A stretch of DNA of 5,935 nucleotides from JAGTRB01 sp037439685 (GTDB lineage Archaea > Thermoproteota > Bathyarchaeia > TCS64): positions 1 through 5,935 of the forward strand of contig JBBIVO010000063.1 in assembly GCA_037439685.1 (NCBI GenBank), in the 5' to 3' direction. The notes under the pieces are model-generated. The model was not told the DNA's origin and searched no databases. It saw only the letters and a list, made by a program, of their open reading frames with translations. Positions 4,965 to 5,935 of the stretch are shown here, piece after piece. The stretch's first letter is position 1, and the number at the start of each line of letters is the position of its first letter. Made by a program: the position numbers and the translations under genes.

Positions 4965-5804
4965 ATGAGCGCTTTGAAGAGGCTTCTTACTTTAGACCAG
5001 AGAATAATCTTCTTTCTCCTATTCCTCTCCTTGGCATATCCCATACTTAACCCTATAATCCTCCCCATGGCCGTCCAGGACTACTCTAGGATGGCCTTCG
5101 AGTTCGCGGAGTCCATCCCCTCAGGCTCGGTTGTACTCTTCGAGGGGGGGAATACCGCTGCGACCTACCCCCAGACGGGGCCTGGGATGGAGGCCCAGAT
5201 ATACCACATGTTCACTAAGGGAGTGAAGATAGTCTTCTTCAGCATAGGGGCAGAGCAGCAGATCTGGACCCAGAAGGCGATAGATGCCGTTATATCCAAG
5301 CTCCCCCCAGGTGTCCAGGCACGAAACGGGTATGAGTGGGTCAACCTCGGATACGTTCCCGGCGGGGAATCTGGCGTGGGGGCCTTAGCCAACAATATAA
5401 GAAGTGTGGTCAAGAAGGACTATTTCGGAACCCCCATAGATGAGATCCCCCTTATGAAGAATATTAACGATGCCAAGGCCTTCTCGGCGGTCCTCTGGTG
5501 GGGGGGCTCCGAGGGCAGCATACCCTACGGGATAAGGCAGATAGCCGTCCCCTTCGGGATCCCCATCTCGGGCTCATGCACGACCAACGAGGTCCCAAAC
5601 TACAGTCCATACATCAGTGCGGGACAGCTTAAGGGCCTCTTCGGAGGGGTCAGAGGATCGGCAGAGTACGAGTATCTCCTCAAGAGGCCCGGGCCCGCAT
5701 TGGGGCAGGCCATGGCAACCAACCTGGGAGGCCTATTATGGCTCATCCTAGTGATCCTCGGGAACGTCTTCTACCTTATCCTAAGGGCGAGGGGTGAAAA
5801 GTGA
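4965..5804 (+). CDS. Membrane-anchored protein with an outward-facing soluble domain, third operon gene
   Basis: The protein has 279 residues from ATG 4965. A helix at about 14-34 follows a basic N-terminus (KR, R13), and a second helix at about 254-273 is followed by RARGEK, so both ends should be inside and the 220-residue middle outside. The middle looks like an alpha/beta fold: strand SVVLFEGGN (55-63), helix with MEAQIYHMFTKG (75-86), strand VKIVFFSIG (87-95), YEWVNLGYVPGGESG (123-137), then DYFGTPIDEIPLM (152-164), strand FSAVLWWGG (173-181), and PNYSPYISAGQLKGLFGGVRGSAEYEYL (211-238, by position). Gly-rich turns at 61-62, 133-134 and 180-181 could bind a ligand. I recall similar proteins next to DUF6754 genes but know no named family or activity. 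A TTG at 4932 would add 11 residues and overlap the upstream gene; it is less likely because the strong Shine-Dalgarno sequence precedes 4965. Single cysteine at 205. Confidence 0.85.
   Translation: MSALKRLLTLDQRIIFFLLFLSLAYPILNPIILPMAVQDYSRMAFEFAESIPSGSVVLFEGGNTAATYPQTGPGMEAQIYHMFTKGVKIVFFSIGAEQQIWTQKAIDAVISKLPPGVQARNGYEWVNLGYVPGGESGVGALANNIRSVVKKDYFGTPIDEIPLMKNINDAKAFSAVLWWGGSEGSIPYGIRQIAVPFGIPISGSCTTNEVPNYSPYISAGQLKGLFGGVRGSAEYEYLLKRPGPALGQAMATNLGGLLWLILVILGNVFYLILRARGEK
5791..5797 (+). promoter_or_regulatory. Ribosome-binding site for the fourth operon gene
   Basis: GGGGTGA lies inside the end of the third gene, 8 nt before a TTG at 5806. This spacing favours TTG 5806 as start over the GTG at 5794, which is itself within the motif. 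Confidence 0.5.
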
Positions 5805-5805
5805 G

Positions 5806-5935
5806 TTGGATCCAGCCTACCTAGGTTTGATAGTGGGCTCCCTAGTATCCCTCGCAGCCTACACCACCCTGATAGGAGACAATCCCATATCGAAGGCTAC
5901 CGAGAACCTATACCTCGGGATCCTCGCAGGCTACC
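5806..5935 (+). CDS. N-terminus of a further membrane protein, fourth operon gene (3' end outside window)
   Basis: 43 residues are visible: after the start, DPAYLGLIVGSLVSLAAYTT forms one membrane helix (about 5-22), then a short loop GDNPISKATEN and the beginning of a second hydrophobic stretch LYLGILAGY. Start choice: TTG 5806, 1 nt after the upstream stop, has GGGGTGA 8 nt before it; GTG 5794 would add four residues and overlap the third gene by 11 nt with only a weak AAGGG upstream. The pattern of a helix, then 'NP-x-S-(K/R)-x-x-EN-(L/I)-(Y/F)-(L/V)-G-x-x-AGY', resembles membrane proteins I have seen with DUF6754 genes, which supports it as part of the same set. The remaining length, number of helices and function cannot be judged. 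Confidence 0.7.
   Translation, partial: MDPAYLGLIVGSLVSLAAYTTLIGDNPISKATENLYLGILAGY

Noticed and set aside
1..5935. CRISPR arrays, tRNA and rRNA genes
   Set aside because: No regularly spaced repeats and no cloverleaf or rRNA-like segment were found on reading either strand.

Overview
The window looks archaeal, most likely a TACK-type (Bathyarchaeia- or Thermoproteota-like) genome of medium GC. This is inferred from TATA-box promoters with very short leaders, heavy AGG/AGA arginine and ATA isoleucine codon use, GGTGA-type ribosome-binding sites, a HEPN/nucleotidyltransferase pair and an archaeal-style IS6-like transposase relic. No rRNA, tRNA or CRISPR array is present, so the lineage is not proven.

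Region 1 (1-1024, minus) holds most of an M14-family zinc carboxypeptidase-like gene with a complete active-site motif set. Its 3' end is cut off by the window edge, and its TATA box suggests an almost leaderless mRNA. Region 2 (about 1025-1942) has no intact gene and appears to be a graveyard. It holds a broken retropepsin-like (clan AA) aspartic protease on the minus strand, an unrecognised broken reading frame upstream of it, and two perfect inverted repeat pairs (14 and 12 bp). Region 3 (1943-2679, minus) is an overlapping two-gene HEPN/MNT module of the toxin-antitoxin type. Region 4 (about 2768-3455, minus) is a decayed IS6-like insertion sequence. Its transposase can still be followed through all three frames, with the DDE residues visible, but it cannot be expressed.

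Region 5 (3522 to the window end, plus) is a tight run of four membrane-protein genes behind a clear TATA box: a DUF6754-like protein, a six-helix membrane protein, a protein with a soluble domain held between two membrane helices, and the start of another membrane protein. Gaps are 1-11 nt and each of the last three genes has its own ribosome-binding site, so they probably form one operon. Charge distribution suggests that the soluble domain of the first protein faces the cytoplasm and that of the third faces outside, so together they could form a membrane-spanning complex. No function is known to me for this set; it is the best candidate here for an undescribed system.
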